A stretch of 46,225 bases of DNA from [Lactobacillus] timonensis (GCF_900240275.1 NZ_LT964761.1:220780-267004), one strand, 5' to 3'. Shown: positions 1 to 9,589, counted from the first letter of the stretch. Program-made: numbers and translations. The notes: generated from the letters alone by a model not told the origin.

Positions 1-32
1 ACACGGTTCTGGAATGATAAAATAGTGGTGCT

Positions 33-98
33 CATCAAGGCCCTTCTTTCTAATGGATTGTGTGGTAACACCATTAAAGACCTTGATGGGTTTTTCTG
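33..98 (+). terminator. long imperfect hairpin followed by a T-run
   Basis: CATCAAGG (33-40) pairs with CCTTGATG (81-88). Inside, CTTT and AATGG pair with CCATT and AAAG across a 2-nt bulge, and GGGTTTTTC follows. This looks like a rho-independent terminator of a gene left of the window, though it could also be the end of an insertion element. No product can be assigned to bases 1-32. Confidence 0.45.
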
Positions 99-196
99 TC
101 CACTTAAATGTTCAACTTAAATTTTACAATCTGCCGATACTATAAAAGACGCAATTATTTATTATTCTAAATTATATCAATAGGAGGAGTTAGCAG

Positions 197-1426
197 GTGG
201 ATTTAAAGAATTTATCAGCTAAATGGAAATGGATTATCGGCATCGTTGCCGTCATTGTAGTCCTACTGATTTTCGGTCACGTTCGTCAAAATGGTGGCAC
301 TATCGCCGCGGCGAAGAACGTTTCGTTTGTCAAACAGGCCAAGGGATCAGGAACCCATGTCTGGTTCATGTCAACTGGTAAAGCGAAAAAATCAGATGTT
401 TATTACATCATTGTGTTAAAAAACGGCAAAGCTCGTACTTACCGCACCTATGATGACGATACAAACCTGGGGAAGCTTTCGAAGATGAGCGATCATCAGG
501 CAATCGCCTATGCTAAGCAACAGGATCGAAAATATTTTGATGCTTCATTAAAGGAAGCAAAGTTAAACCATAAGGGAAAAGTTGATCATCAATATCCCGC
601 AGATGACTATACTGGTTTTAATAACGACTTTGCTGGATTATCAGTGACATCCCTACCTGATTTCAAATTCTTAGCATCGGCCAATAACGACAGTCAACAA
701 AAGCTGGTAGGTACAGTGCTTGATACAGGGGATTATGATGACGATGATAACCCTTACATGGTGGCCTTTAATAACGATGGTAAGTTACTCACCAGTATCG
801 ATGGTAGTACTAAGTTACCAAAGGGTACTCAAATTGCTGATCAGACGCCCAAGGCTATCCCAATGTCTACTGATAAAGCAAGCGAAAACAACGTCATTCT
901 GGATCGGTTCTATAAGGCACTATATCGGCGTATTGACAACACCAGTTACGCAGCGCCAAAGCCAATGAAGGTCAAGGTTAAATCAAAGACCGATGATTCT
1001 GGTAATGATATTGTCAGTCAAAAGGCAACTGTCCAATACACCCAAAATTTCGACGAATATCAGCTAAAGTATAACTTTATTGACTTGGCAGGTCACGATC
1101 CAGCTATTATGCGTCAACTTGGCCAGGCTGCTGAAAAGATCGTCAAAGCACAGGAAAATTACAATGACGATGGAAGTGCCCCGGAGGATAAAGCTAGTGC
1201 TGAATATGCTCAAGTTGCATCCAGGATCTTTACGGACAAGGTTTGCTACAAGTTGACGAAAGATATGTTTACCAATGAGCAGATTAAATACACTATGACC
1301 TTAAAGGAACCTGCTTCCTTTGACATTTACAAGAGTCACTTTATTGGTTACAACTGTGGTGCTAAGAATGGCTATCTCGTCACCAAAGCCCAAAATGATA
1401 ACCAAACTGCAGTCTTTGCCAAGTAA
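197..1426 (+). CDS. membrane-anchored extracellular protein of unknown function
   Basis: 409 aa from a GTG start, chosen because TAGGAGGAG (181-189) sits seven bases upstream. One hydrophobic segment at about residues 12-29 follows a lysine-rich N-terminus, which predicts a single N-terminal membrane anchor with the rest outside the cell. The exported part is polar and rich in Asp, Asn and Lys, with an acidic run near residue 180. It holds two cysteines near residues 350 and 387 that could form a disulfide. I do not recognise a family. A hairpin (1430-1447, CTTAACG/CGTTAAG) follows the stop but lacks a T-run, because the IS3 element begins 15 bases further on. The insertion may have separated the gene from its terminator. 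Confidence 0.75.
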   Translation: MDLKNLSAKWKWIIGIVAVIVVLLIFGHVRQNGGTIAAAKNVSFVKQAKGSGTHVWFMSTGKAKKSDVYYIIVLKNGKARTYRTYDDDTNLGKLSKMSDHQAIAYAKQQDRKYFDASLKEAKLNHKGKVDHQYPADDYTGFNNDFAGLSVTSLPDFKFLASANNDSQQKLVGTVLDTGDYDDDDNPYMVAFNNDGKLLTSIDGSTKLPKGTQIADQTPKAIPMSTDKASENNVILDRFYKALYRRIDNTSYAAPKPMKVKVKSKTDDSGNDIVSQKATVQYTQNFDEYQLKYNFIDLAGHDPAIMRQLGQAAEKIVKAQENYNDDGSAPEDKASAEYAQVASRIFTDKVCYKLTKDMFTNEQIKYTMTLKEPASFDIYKSHFIGYNCGAKNGYLVTKAQNDNQTAVFAK

Positions 1427-1461
1427 GATCTTAACGCTCCCGTTAAGGTGGTTAAATACCC

Positions 1462-1489
1462 TGAAGTGCAATAAAAAAGTTAGACAAAA
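1462..1489. repeat. IS3 element left inverted repeat
   Basis: TGAAGTGC, nine variable bases, then GTTAGACAAAA. It matches the reverse complement of 2936-2963 at all 19 of these positions. It marks the OrfB end of the element. Confidence 0.85.
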
Positions 1490-1498
1490 TTCAGATAT

Positions 1499-2398
1499 TT
1501 AGGCTGATAAGGTATGCGTCCGGTATTCAACCGGGCTCATGCCTTTTGTTTTTAATGAGATTCGGTGGTAGTTATAGAAGTGAAGGTAATCTTGAGAGAG
1601 GGTCTTTAGTTCTTGCAATGAGTGGCATGGTGGATAGCCATGCAATAATTTTGTCTTGTAAATATGAAAGAGGCTCTCAATCGGGGCGTTATCCAAGCAG
1701 TTTCCTTGGCGGGACATGCTTTGGACAAACTGGTGATCCTTGAGCTTTTGGACGTAGTAAAGGAGCTGATAATGCCAGCCTTGGTCAGAGTGAATGATGG
1801 GCTTTGCATGAGCCGGTAGTTTGGTTAATAGTTCGTCGAGCGTGGCGGTAATCAACTCCCGGTCCGGATGACAGCTCATCTGGAAAGCCAGGGTCTCTTT
1901 GGTCGCTTCATCGGTAATTGCGGAAATATAGGCCCAGTGTTGGTCTACTAAGCGAACTTGAGTCACGTCAGTTGGAGGACCTGGTACGGTTCTTCCGCGT
2001 TAAAACTTTGGTCGAGACAATTTGGGGCAACCTTGCCAACGGTACCAGCATACGAAGAATAACTGCTATTGTGGCGCCGGTTATATAAGTTAACCTGGAC
2101 TTTCAACTCCTTCATCAGCTTAATGATGGTCGCATCAGCGAGGTGAATCCCTTCAGCTTCCAACAGGGCGCTTATGCGCCGGTAACCATAGGTAAATTGA
2201 TCACGAACCTTTCCTTGATCGGCAAGTTTTTGGATCAATTGCTTAACGTATTCGTCCTTATACTGGTGATTAGCAATTCGTTTACGGTAAGTAGCACGCG
2301 GAAGGTTCAACACCTGCAGAAGCTCATTAATGGAATAACGGTCTCGCTTGGGGATTGCCCTTTGATCAGCCCTGATCTGATCGATTATTTCCGTTTTT
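1499..2398 (-). pseudogene. IS3-family transposase OrfB (DDE integrase core), frameshifted
   Basis: The frame is open from the A6 frameshift site (2394-2399) through an HTH_21-like N-terminal part, with a possible internal GTG start at 2313. It then breaks near 1966-1978. Reading ends at a TGA just after ...YQVL, while the next frame continues with PTDVTQVRL. One missing base explains this. The integrase core downstream keeps the first Asp (TDVTQV), the second Asp (HSDQG) and the Glu (NAPIESLF). As drawn, the protein stops before all catalytic residues. A sequencing error is possible but cannot be judged here. Confidence 0.82.
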
Positions 2399-2909
2399 TG
2401 ACGGGCTTTAAGCGACCGAACAGGGCGATGGATTTTTTTGTGACGTCTCGCTCCAGTTTGAGATCATGGTTCTCTTTCTTGAGTTGACTAACCTCCTCAC
2501 GGAGTCGCTCAAGTTCACTTTGATCCTGAAGATGACGTAGCTGTTTTTTAGTTGATTTAGCGCCCATCTTTTGCCGTCGATGTTGGAGACCAGCCAACCC
2601 CTCCTGGCCAAAAGTCTTGCGCCAGGTGGAGATCTGACACGCATTCACGCCAAACTTAGCCGCAACCTCAATCATCGACATTTCATGAGTATGATAATAG
2701 TCTATCACGGCCAATTTGAATTCAGCGGTAAAGGAGCGTTTAGTCCGTCGTGGTTTAAAGGCACTAACTCCAGATAATTTAAATCCTTGAACCCACTTCC
2801 TAATTTGCGAAGCAGGGATATTGTAGTGGCGACTTAATTCTACGGAAGATTGACCATCGAGATATTTTTGGACAATCTCAGCTTTCAATATTGGTGAATA
2901 TTTAGTCAA
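2385..2909 (-). CDS. IS3-family transposase OrfA
   Basis: 174 aa, typical of IS150-group OrfA. Two helix-turn-helix segments (about residues 20-45 and 75-100, the second with VAAKFGVNACQISTWRK) would bind the element ends. A C-terminal coiled coil at about 125-160 (ELERLREEVSQLKKENHDL) serves multimerisation. The last codons contain an A6 run (2394-2399) from which a -1 slip enters the OrfB frame, giving the OrfAB transposase in intact relatives. OrfA alone usually acts as a regulator. It is transcribed leftward, toward the 197-1426 gene. Confidence 0.85.
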   Translation of the reverse strand: MTKYSPILKAEIVQKYLDGQSSVELSRHYNIPASQIRKWVQGFKLSGVSAFKPRRTKRSFTAEFKLAVIDYYHTHEMSMIEVAAKFGVNACQISTWRKTFGQEGLAGLQHRRQKMGAKSTKKQLRHLQDQSELERLREEVSQLKKENHDLKLERDVTKKSIALFGRLKPVKKRK

Positions 2910-2935
2910 AAAAGTACCTCACAATCGTTAGATCA

Positions 2936-2963
2936 TTTTGTCTAACAATTATGAGGCACTTCA
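2936..2963. repeat. IS3 element right inverted repeat
   Basis: Read on the minus strand it has the same TGAAGTGC-N9-GTTAGACAAAA pattern as the left end. It lies upstream of OrfA and ends in GCACTTCA at 2956-2963. A separate palindrome (AAATGCCC/GGGCATTT) follows at once outside the element. Confidence 0.85.
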
Positions 2964-3000
2964 AATGCCCACGGGCATTTAATGAGTTGATGGAATAAGA

Positions 3001-3032
3001 AGGATTGGATCTTCAGTGACCCAATCCTTTTT
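3001..3032 (+). terminator. rho-independent terminator
   Basis: AGGATTGG (3001-3008) pairs with CCAATCCT (3021-3028), followed by TTTTT. It lies right of the IS3 element and upstream of the next small gene. It could be the terminator that served the 197-1426 gene before the insertion. Confidence 0.65.
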
Positions 3033-3069
3033 AGTATCCAAATTTATTTACCATGAAAGGATGGTATTT

Positions 3070-3458
3070 ATGGAACTATTTACTCAGGATCAGTTTAAAA
3101 AGGTCACAGCCAAGATTATTTGGTACCAGAGTAAACGGCTAACTGCTTTGGCCGAGCGGATAATGCAGGATCATGCTTTAGCTGACTTATCAAGGCACGG
3201 CAATTGTTAACTGACATCCAAGCTCTACTGCATGATACAGCCTTGATTAGCAGCTATAGTGAGCGAGCAACTTTCTACGTGTACTGGGACATTCAACTTT
3301 TGCAACATGAATTACCCTCAATCGAGCTCACTGTACAAGTTATTACACCAGAGGAACATAATCCCTTCTGTCTTTCTCCAGTGTTTCATCGTTATCTTCA
3401 TCTTCGCCAATATTTAATGAATAAACATATAATTCCTGATCCATGGGAAATTAGCTAA
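3070..3458 (+). pseudogene. small hypothetical gene with a frameshift
   Basis: Two overlapping frames read as one protein of about 128 aa. The first starts at ATG 3070 (GAAAGG at 3055-3060; an in-frame ATG at 3061 also exists) and runs through KRLTALAERIMQDHALAD before a stop near 3208. The second is open from about 3186 (LIKARQLLTDIQALL...) to 3458. The switch lies near 3181-3188, so one small indel is enough. The composition looks cytoplasmic. I do not recognise the family. A strong terminator follows directly, so the locus was once a real single-gene unit. Alternatively these could be two short genes, but the second lacks its own ribosome binding site. Confidence 0.55.
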
Positions 3459-3494
3459 TCAGCACTAGCGTTACTGCTAGGAGCTGAGTTTTTA
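3459..3494 (+). terminator. rho-independent terminator of the small gene
   Basis: TCAGC/GCTGA and CTAGC/GCTAG form a two-part stem around GTTACT, followed by GTTTTTATT. It begins at the stop of the frameshifted gene. Confidence 0.75.
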
Positions 3495-3644
3495 TTACCC
3501 TTTAGCAAATCATATTAGTGGTAAAGAATCTGGCTTAAATTGCTTGGTTCTTTTTTGCTATTTACTTCATGAAAAAAACTGTTAACAGATTACCATCTGG
3601 CAACCCATTAACAGGCTATGATGTAAATCATTCAGCTTACCAAC

Positions 3645-4673
3645 TTAGAAGAGCCACTTCGCCATAATAACCATGTAGGTTAACAAGCAGGCGGAACTAA
3701 TCGTTGCTGCCCCGAAAACTGCTCCACCGCGTTGGAAAATAACACGGAAGTTCACGGAAATACCGAGCGCCGCCATCGCCATCCCCAAAAAGATGTAGGC
3801 AGCTTGGACGCAGCTGTCTAAGACGACTGAAGATAATGGGAGGAAAGTTCCCAAGACGCTCGTCAAGATGAAACCAGCCAAAAACCATGGAATCGGCAGT
3901 TTTTTCGGTGCTGATTGGTGTTGAGCGATGCTTTTTTGCACAAACTTGCGCTGGTACCAGTAGCCAATAATCAACGCCACCGGGGCCAACAACAGAACCC
4001 GTGATAACTTCATAATCAACGCATTATCCAGGCTACTTTCGCCAAAGGCACCACCGGCCGCTACCGCGTGAGCAATTTCATGCAAGGAGCCACCGGCCAC
4101 GATCCCAAACTGCGGTGCCGACAAACCTAGTAAAGGCTTCAAGCCAATTTCCAGCAAAGTAAAGACGGTTCCCATCACGCAGACCACAGCGACCGCCAGG
4201 ACTTCGTTTTCCCGCTTGCGTTCTTCATCATTTGTCTCGATTTGTGGTGAGACCCCCATGACCGCAGCGGCTCCGCAAATCCCGCAACCACAAGCAGTCA
4301 AGGTCGCTAATTCGTCCTCGGCACCAAACTTCTTACTTAACCAGTAAGTCAGGCAGATCGTCCCGGCAACACCAACCATCGCGACGAGGATAGTCTTGAC
4401 CCCCGCCCTGGCAAGCGTTACAAGGTTCAACCGGAACCCTAGCAGGATAATCCCTAACCGCAAAAACTTGTTGGAAATAAATGCCATCCCCGGCTGCGCG
4501 GTTTGGCGAAGCTGTTGCGGAAACACCTGCATGGCAATCCCGAGCAATAGGGCCAGCACTAAGGCGCCAATCAGGTTAACGTACGGTAGTTTAGCCAATA
4601 AGACCCCCGCCACTGAACAAGCCAGCGTCATACAGGTGGCCAGCCAAAAGCTCTTCGTTTTAATAATCGACAT
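3645..4673 (-). CDS. YeiH/UPF0324-family putative anion (sulfate-type) exporter
   Basis: 342 aa from ATG 4673, chosen over an upstream in-frame start because AAGGAGGA lies eight bases before it. A polytopic inner-membrane protein of about ten hydrophobic segments. It carries the cysteine/glycine signature CGCGICGAAA near residues 128-137 and the conserved GGSLHEIAHAVAAG segment typical of the Cons_hypoth698 family (E. coli YeiH). Family members are annotated as putative sulfate exporters, but the substrate is not well established. The length is normal. It stands alone between the small pseudogene and the serine hydrolase, which has its own terminator, so it is probably monocistronic. Confidence 0.88.
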   Translation of the reverse strand: MSIIKTKSFWLATCMTLACSVAGVLLAKLPYVNLIGALVLALLLGIAMQVFPQQLRQTAQPGMAFISNKFLRLGIILLGFRLNLVTLARAGVKTILVAMVGVAGTICLTYWLSKKFGAEDELATLTACGCGICGAAAVMGVSPQIETNDEERKRENEVLAVAVVCVMGTVFTLLEIGLKPLLGLSAPQFGIVAGGSLHEIAHAVAAGGAFGESSLDNALIMKLSRVLLLAPVALIIGYWYQRKFVQKSIAQHQSAPKKLPIPWFLAGFILTSVLGTFLPLSSVVLDSCVQAAYIFLGMAMAALGISVNFRVIFQRGGAVFGAATISSACLLTYMVIMAKWLF

Positions 4674-4739
4674 TCTCTCTTCCTCCTTAAAAGACACCCC
4701 TTAAATGTACCAAAAAGGTTGAGAGAAACCAAGATGAGA

Positions 4740-4775
4740 AAAAGAAAAACACCTGCTCAGTTTTTGCTGAACAGG
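4740..4775 (-). terminator. terminator of the serine hydrolase gene
   Basis: On the minus strand CCTGTTCAG pairs with CTGAGCAGG (4752-4775), followed by TGTTTTTCTTTTT. It lies just after the stop at 4786. Confidence 0.8.
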
Positions 4776-4785
4776 TAATTCCTCA

Positions 4786-5865
4786 TTAGCGGTTGTAAAT
4801 CCGGTTAATATTGGCAGCCAGGTCCCGACACTTCTGCAAGCTGATGTTATTACTAAAGACGACAAAGGTGTGGCGGTTGGCCAAGTTGGTATAAACCGTA
4901 CACGTATAGCCATCAGTGAAGCCATTGGCGTGCAGTTCGTCAGGTTTCAGGTAAAAGCCGTTATAGTAAGCTGGCTCTGTCTTAACCTCGTGCGTCGCCT
5001 TACGGTACTGGTTGCGGATGCTCGGCCGGTTCAAGATGGCACGGTGAATAAACTGCCAATAGCCCATCGGCGTCGTCATGATCTGCCCCGCACCATACTC
5101 GGCTGACATTTCCCGTTGTAAATACCGCCAGCTATTGCTTTCGTGGGGGTCGAGGATAAAGTTTTCCTTGACCAGGACCGGCGTTACATCCTTGTTGCTC
5201 TTTAACTGTTCGAAAAACTTCATCCCGCTAATGTGGTTGGCCTTAATAATATGGTCTTCCACGTACTGGTGATAGCTCTGGTGAGTGACCTTGCTAATCA
5301 TGATCGCGATCAAACCATAGTTCACGTTTGCATAAAACCAAACACCAGGATCACGGTTAACGACCCGGTAATTGTGTTCCGTAAAACGGACGTTGCCGGC
5401 AGTGGTCTTAATCGGGGCGGGAGCAATGTTATGCGCATCCGCCAACCCACTAGTGTGCGTCAGTAAGTGGAAAACGGTAATACGGTCACTATTATCAACC
5501 TGGGGAAGGAACTTGGATAACTTCGTCTTTGGTAACAAGGCTCCCTTATTAAATTGCTGCTGGAGGGCCACCCCGGTAATCCCTTTTTCTAAGGAAGCAA
5601 TCGGAAAAAGCCGGTGGACACTGATTGGCTTGGCCTTCCCATCTTTAGTGTCCACATGGTTGCTGATCACCGTCGGGTGATTAGCTGAGTCACCGATAAG
5701 GACGGTCGCATTGGCACTCCGGCCTTTCAGTTCCTGGGCAATCTCATCCCGTTGTTGTCGACTGATCGACTGCTGACTAGCAGCCACTGGCGCAGGTATC
5801 AGGGCAAGTAATAGGGTCATCAGCAAGGCAGCTGCGACCCGTCGGAGAAAATGTTTAACTTTCAC
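4786..5865 (-). CDS. secreted serine hydrolase of the beta-lactamase/PBP4 superfamily
   Basis: 359 aa from a GTG start (5863-5865) preceded by AAAAGAGGGG. A signal peptide is evident: basic start MKVKHFLRR, a hydrophobic core to about residue 25, and an alanine-rich cleavage site near 29. The catalytic SxxK is S91-L-E-K94 (IASLEKG). The YxN motif is Y178-A-N180 (WFYANVNYG), and HTSGL lies at 137-141. The third motif may be replaced by the HANGFTDGY region near residue 315. The fold is that of class C beta-lactamase-like D-Ala-D-Ala carboxypeptidases and esterases. The probable role is in cell-wall processing or hydrolysis of a small ester or amide outside the cell. Resistance to beta-lactams should not be inferred. 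It is monocistronic with its own terminator. Confidence 0.85.
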   Translation of the reverse strand: MKVKHFLRRVAAALLMTLLLALIPAPVAASQQSISRQQRDEIAQELKGRSANATVLIGDSANHPTVISNHVDTKDGKAKPISVHRLFPIASLEKGITGVALQQQFNKGALLPKTKLSKFLPQVDNSDRITVFHLLTHTSGLADAHNIAPAPIKTTAGNVRFTEHNYRVVNRDPGVWFYANVNYGLIAIMISKVTHQSYHQYVEDHIIKANHISGMKFFEQLKSNKDVTPVLVKENFILDPHESNSWRYLQREMSAEYGAGQIMTTPMGYWQFIHRAILNRPSIRNQYRKATHEVKTEPAYYNGFYLKPDELHANGFTDGYTCTVYTNLANRHTFVVFSNNISLQKCRDLAANINRIYNR

Positions 5866-6138
5866 AATAGCCCCTCTTTTCTAATAATAAGCTTAAAATA
5901 ATACCTCTCACTTACCATGGTAATATATTGCAATCGGTTTCTCAAACACAAGTATTAGCTGTCGATAATTAGTTACTTCACTTTCAAAAATAATCACTAG
6001 CTCGTTTCTCTAAAAAAATCACATTTAAAGGTGACAAATTTATCCACGGAAACAAGTGCCAAACAAAAATTATTCAGATCCCTTGTTTATTGACCGGGAA
6101 AAAGTAACAATAATAAAAAAGAAAAGAGGTCAGCTTTA

Positions 6139-6858
6139 ATGGAAATTACTAACGTCCCACTCCATCAACCGTTCTCATCATTAGATATTTACCACAGTAA
6201 CAGCGACCGGCCACTGCCTGGCTTAGTGATTCTCCCAGGTGGTAGTTATAACCGTGTTAGCGAACGTGATTCAGAGCGGGTCGCCATTACCTTTGCCAGT
6301 CATGCCATGCAAACATTTGTTGTTCGTTACCCAGTGGTGGAACATAAAAACTACCAAGACGCTAAACAGGCTGTAAGGCAGGCCTTTGACTATCTTGTTC
6401 AGCACGCTCCAGAATTAGACCTCGCCGTTGATAAATTAGGGATCATTGGTTTTTCTGCGGGTGGACAATTAGCGGCGGCTTACAGCAATTTGCCAACAAC
6501 CCACGCCCGCTTTGCTATTCTCGGTTACCCGGTGATTACTACTGCTCTAGACCAACATATGGGCGTCACGACTGAAGATGTTAGTCAACTTGTCAGCTCT
6601 GCAACCCCGCCGACCTTTATTTGGGGGTCTAATAAGGATCCGCTCACTCCCTTTACGGAACATATTTTGCCGTATGTTCAGGCTCTCGACAATCAGCACG
6701 TTCCTTTTGAATTACACCAATTTTCTACGGGTGGTCACGGCATGGCACTTGCTAACACCTACACTGCCGTCGTTAACCGTCAGCGGAAGGATTCACACAT
6801 GGCACTCTGGTTGCCGTTACTATTGGACTGGCTTCATCAACTAAACATCTTGAAATAA
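6139..6858 (+). CDS. alpha/beta hydrolase, acetyl-esterase-like
   Basis: 239 aa with GAAAAGAGGT upstream of the ATG. It has the oxyanion-hole strand LVILPGGSY (about residues 29-37) and the nucleophile elbow GFSAGG with Ser106. Asp167 (SNKDP) and His200 (GGHG) complete a Ser-Asp-His triad in the right order and spacing. This matches the BD-FAE/Aes-type cytoplasmic carboxylesterases, which deacetylate small esters or sugars. No signal peptide is present. The gene is monocistronic: a 270-base intergenic region precedes it and a strong hairpin follows. The substrate cannot be told from sequence. Confidence 0.85.
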   Translation: MEITNVPLHQPFSSLDIYHSNSDRPLPGLVILPGGSYNRVSERDSERVAITFASHAMQTFVVRYPVVEHKNYQDAKQAVRQAFDYLVQHAPELDLAVDKLGIIGFSAGGQLAAAYSNLPTTHARFAILGYPVITTALDQHMGVTTEDVSQLVSSATPPTFIWGSNKDPLTPFTEHILPYVQALDNQHVPFELHQFSTGGHGMALANTYTAVVNRQRKDSHMALWLPLLLDWLHQLNILK

Positions 6859-6860
6859 GA

Positions 6861-6900
6861 AAAGCTCTGACTAGCAAAATTGCTAATCAGAGCTTTCTTT
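6861..6900. terminator. bidirectional terminator between the esterase and ppsA
   Basis: AAAGCTCTGA (6861-6870) pairs perfectly with TCAGAGCTTT (6888-6897) and has T-rich or A-rich flanks on each side. It can serve both convergent genes. Confidence 0.8.
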
Positions 6901-6914
6901 AACTATTCAGGGTA

Positions 6915-9311
6915 TTACCAGCTGTAGTCTTCAGTATCCTTCAGGCCACGGCCAGTTGCCTTGTCCAAAAGGATCCGTTGTTCAAAGTGCGCAACGTTCC
7001 GCTTCGTTTGTTTAACCATGTCAGGGTTAACGGAGATGGCATCGATCCCGCTTTGAATTAAGAACTGGGCAAATTCTGGGTGAGTCGACGGTGCCTGCCC
7101 ACAAATGGAAACCGTCCGGCCATCCTTATGTGCCGCCTTGATTAAGTGACGGATAGCACGTTTGACTGCCAGGTCCCGTTCATCAAACAGTGAAGCAACC
7201 GTGTCGTTGTTCCGGTCACAACCGAGGATCAGCATTGCCAAGTCATTGCTCCCGATGGAGTAACCGTCAACGAACTGGTTGAACTTGTCGGCGCAAATAA
7301 TATCCGACGGAATTTCCGCCATCATCATAACCTAAAAGTCATCACTGCGGTACAGCCCTTCTTCGTGCATGATCTCGGTAATCCGTTGTGCTTCGCTGCC
7401 CCGCCGTACGAATGGAATCATAACGTTCAGGTTCTTCAAACCAAATTCGTTCCGAACCTTCTTAACCGCCTTTAATTCCAGCTTAAAGGCTTCGATGTAC
7501 TTCGGGTCGTAGTAACGGGAAGCGCCACGCCAGCCTAATAGGTCTGATGGTTCGTGTGGTTCATACTTGTCCCCGCCCTTAAGGTTACGATATTCACTCG
7601 ACTTAAAGTCAGAGAAACGCAGGACAACCGGCCGCGGACTCATCGCCCGGCAAACAGTACTAATCCCGTCAGCCAGCTCGTTAACCACCTTTTCGGGGTG
7701 CCCAGTTTCGATCAGGTAAAGCGGGTGTTCGTGAATATAAGTGGTCCACAAGAATTCTTCCCGCATCAGTCCGATCCCGTCAGCCGGCAAACTAGCGTAC
7801 TTGTCAGCTAATTCAGGGTCACCAAGGTTCATCAATACCTTCGTGCCAGTTGGAGCAAACTGCTCGGCGGCAACCACCGCACCATCAGCCGCAGTAGCCT
7901 GCTTAATTGGTTTAACAATCGACTCAACGTTGCCCTTGTAAACAACCCCGTTCTTGGCGTCAACCGTTACTTCATCGCCGGTCTTGAAGATATCCATGGC
8001 TGCCTTGCCCTTACTCTTGGTGCCGACAATACATGGGATCTGCATTTCCCGGGAAACGATGGCGGCGTGACAGGTCATCCCCCCGTTATTGGTGATGATA
8101 GCGGCCGCCTTCTTCATTGCTGGAACCCAGTCTGGTGACGTCTGGACAGTTACCAGTACTTCGCCCTTCTTAAATTCGTCAATATCCTTCGGGCTGGCAA
8201 TGACGTGAACCTTCCCGGCACCAAAACCTGGACTAGCCGGCAACCCACGAACCATTACTTCTACTTTTGTTGCGTTACCCAATGCTTCTGCCCCTTCTTC
8301 CGATTTGTTCTGCTTGTTTTTCCGTGACCAGACCGTTTCTGGACGAGCCTGAACGATCCATAACTTGTTAGTATTCTTATCCAGAGCAAATTCCATGTCC
8401 ATGTAGCAACCATAGTGTTGTTCGATCTTCTTAGCGTAGCCGGCCAGTTCCCTAACCTGGTCGTCGGTCAAGACTTGCTTGTCAGCCAGATCTGCCGGGA
8501 CTGGTTTTTCGACCGTCCCGCCATCTGGTTGCCGCTCCAACATAATTGGCTTGTTAACAATGTTGCGGTCAACGATCTGGAGGGTCTTCTTATCAATCAC
8601 AAAGTGGTCAGGCGTGACTTTGCCTAAAACAATGTACTCACCTAAACCATAGATTGTATCGAGAACGATCTGCTTATCATTTCCGTTGGCAACGTTAACC
8701 GAGAACATGATCCCGGAAGCCTTGGAAAAGACCATCATTTGAATGGCAGCTGACAGCGCCACCTTATCAGTCGGGAAGTTCTGCTTGTGACGGTAGTAGG
8801 TTGCCCGGTCGGTAAATAAAGAGGCATAGCATTCCTGAACGCGGTTAACCACGTCGTCGGCGCCACGAATATTCAAGTATGATTCCTGCTGACCAGCAAA
8901 TGATGCATCTGGCAAGTCTTCGGCAGTAGCACTAGAACGAATAGCTACAAAGGGGTCCTTCTGCCCCATCTTATCTGCTAGTTGGGCATAGGCCATCTTG
9001 ATGTCGCGTTCGATGTCGTCTGGCATTTCAGCATCGACAATTGTCTGGCGAATCTTGGCGCAGGTAGTGTGCAGTTCATCGGAATCTTCATAATCCTTGA
9101 TCCCGGCGAGCAGTGCTTCAACCTGATCCTTCACCCCGCTCTTGTCCATAAATTCACGATAAGCCCGGGCAGTTGTCGCAAAGCCATAAGGTACCGGAAC
9201 GTCCATTGAGGAAGTCATCTCACCCAGTGACGACGACTTACCCCCAACGAGGTTCACATCCTTGCGGTGAAGCTCGTCAAACCAGAGAACATTTGCTTGT
9301 TGTCTATCCAT
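6915..9311 (-). pseudogene. ppsA: phosphoenolpyruvate synthase interrupted by one in-frame amber codon
   Basis: The gene would encode 798 aa (pyruvate + ATP + water to PEP + AMP + Pi, a gluconeogenic step), the normal length for PpsA. ATG 9311 is chosen because AGAGGAGAAA precedes it. The first 659 codons hold the ATP-grasp domain and the swivelling phosphohistidine domain (GGMTCHAAI, His415). Codon 660 is TAG (7332-7334), where relatives have a lysine in SDDFKVMMM. The frame then continues unbroken for 138 codons to a natural stop. Those codons hold SIGSNDL and the catalytic Cys motif CGQAPS (Cys about 737). A protein stopping at the amber lacks the active-site Cys and should be inactive. 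GSNDL is followed by A rather than the usual T. Readthrough or suppression would restore a full enzyme. Confidence 0.85.
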
Positions 9312-9344
9312 AAATATTTCTCCTCTCACACCTTGTGAAAATGT

Positions 9345-9401
9345 CGAAATCGTTTTCATTGGTATACATTAAGTTTAAGACCATTTAGCGGTAACCGTCA
9401 A
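9345..9401 (-). promoter_or_regulatory. ppsA promoter with overlapping downstream cre-like site
   Basis: On the minus strand, TTGACG (9396-9401) and TAAACT (9372-9377) are 18 bases apart and resemble a sigma-A promoter. Just downstream, ATGAAAACGATTTCG (9345-9359) fits the CcpA cre consensus WTGNAANCGNWNNCW except for the last base. A cre box there would repress by blocking RNA polymerase, as expected for a gluconeogenic gene. Confidence 0.55.
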
Positions 9402-9589
9402 TGAGCAAATTGTTGTTATTATTAAACAAATATATTATGTATTGTTTTAATAGTCAGTAAAAAGTTTTATCACATTTTACTTAATCTAAATATGATAATA
9501 TAATTTCGCAAACCATTTTCATGGACTATATATACCAATTTTCAATGATGTTGGTTTGGTGTATCGATATTATTTGACTAACTCTTTGA

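Larger units (their letters stand above)
1462..2963 (-). mobile_element. IS3-family (IS150-group) insertion sequence, probably inactive
   Basis: About 1.5 kb with the IS3 layout: OrfA with helix-turn-helix domains, then OrfB with the DDE integrase core reached by -1 frameshifting. The ends are imperfect 28-bp inverted repeats, 1462-1489 and 2936-2963. In both, TGAAGTGC is followed after nine bases by GTTAGACAAAA. The flanking triplets (CCC left, AAT right) do not match, so no target duplication is visible. That suggests an old insertion or later rearrangement. OrfB carries a frameshift, so the element probably cannot move without help. Confidence 0.88.

Noticed and set aside
1459-2966. Target-site duplication of the IS3 element
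   Set aside because: The bases next to the ends (CCC and AAT) differ, and no 3-4 bp duplication could be placed.
4786-5865. Calling the serine hydrolase a resistance beta-lactamase
   Set aside because: The SxxK and YxN motifs are shared by carboxypeptidases and esterases. Nothing here shows beta-lactam hydrolysis.
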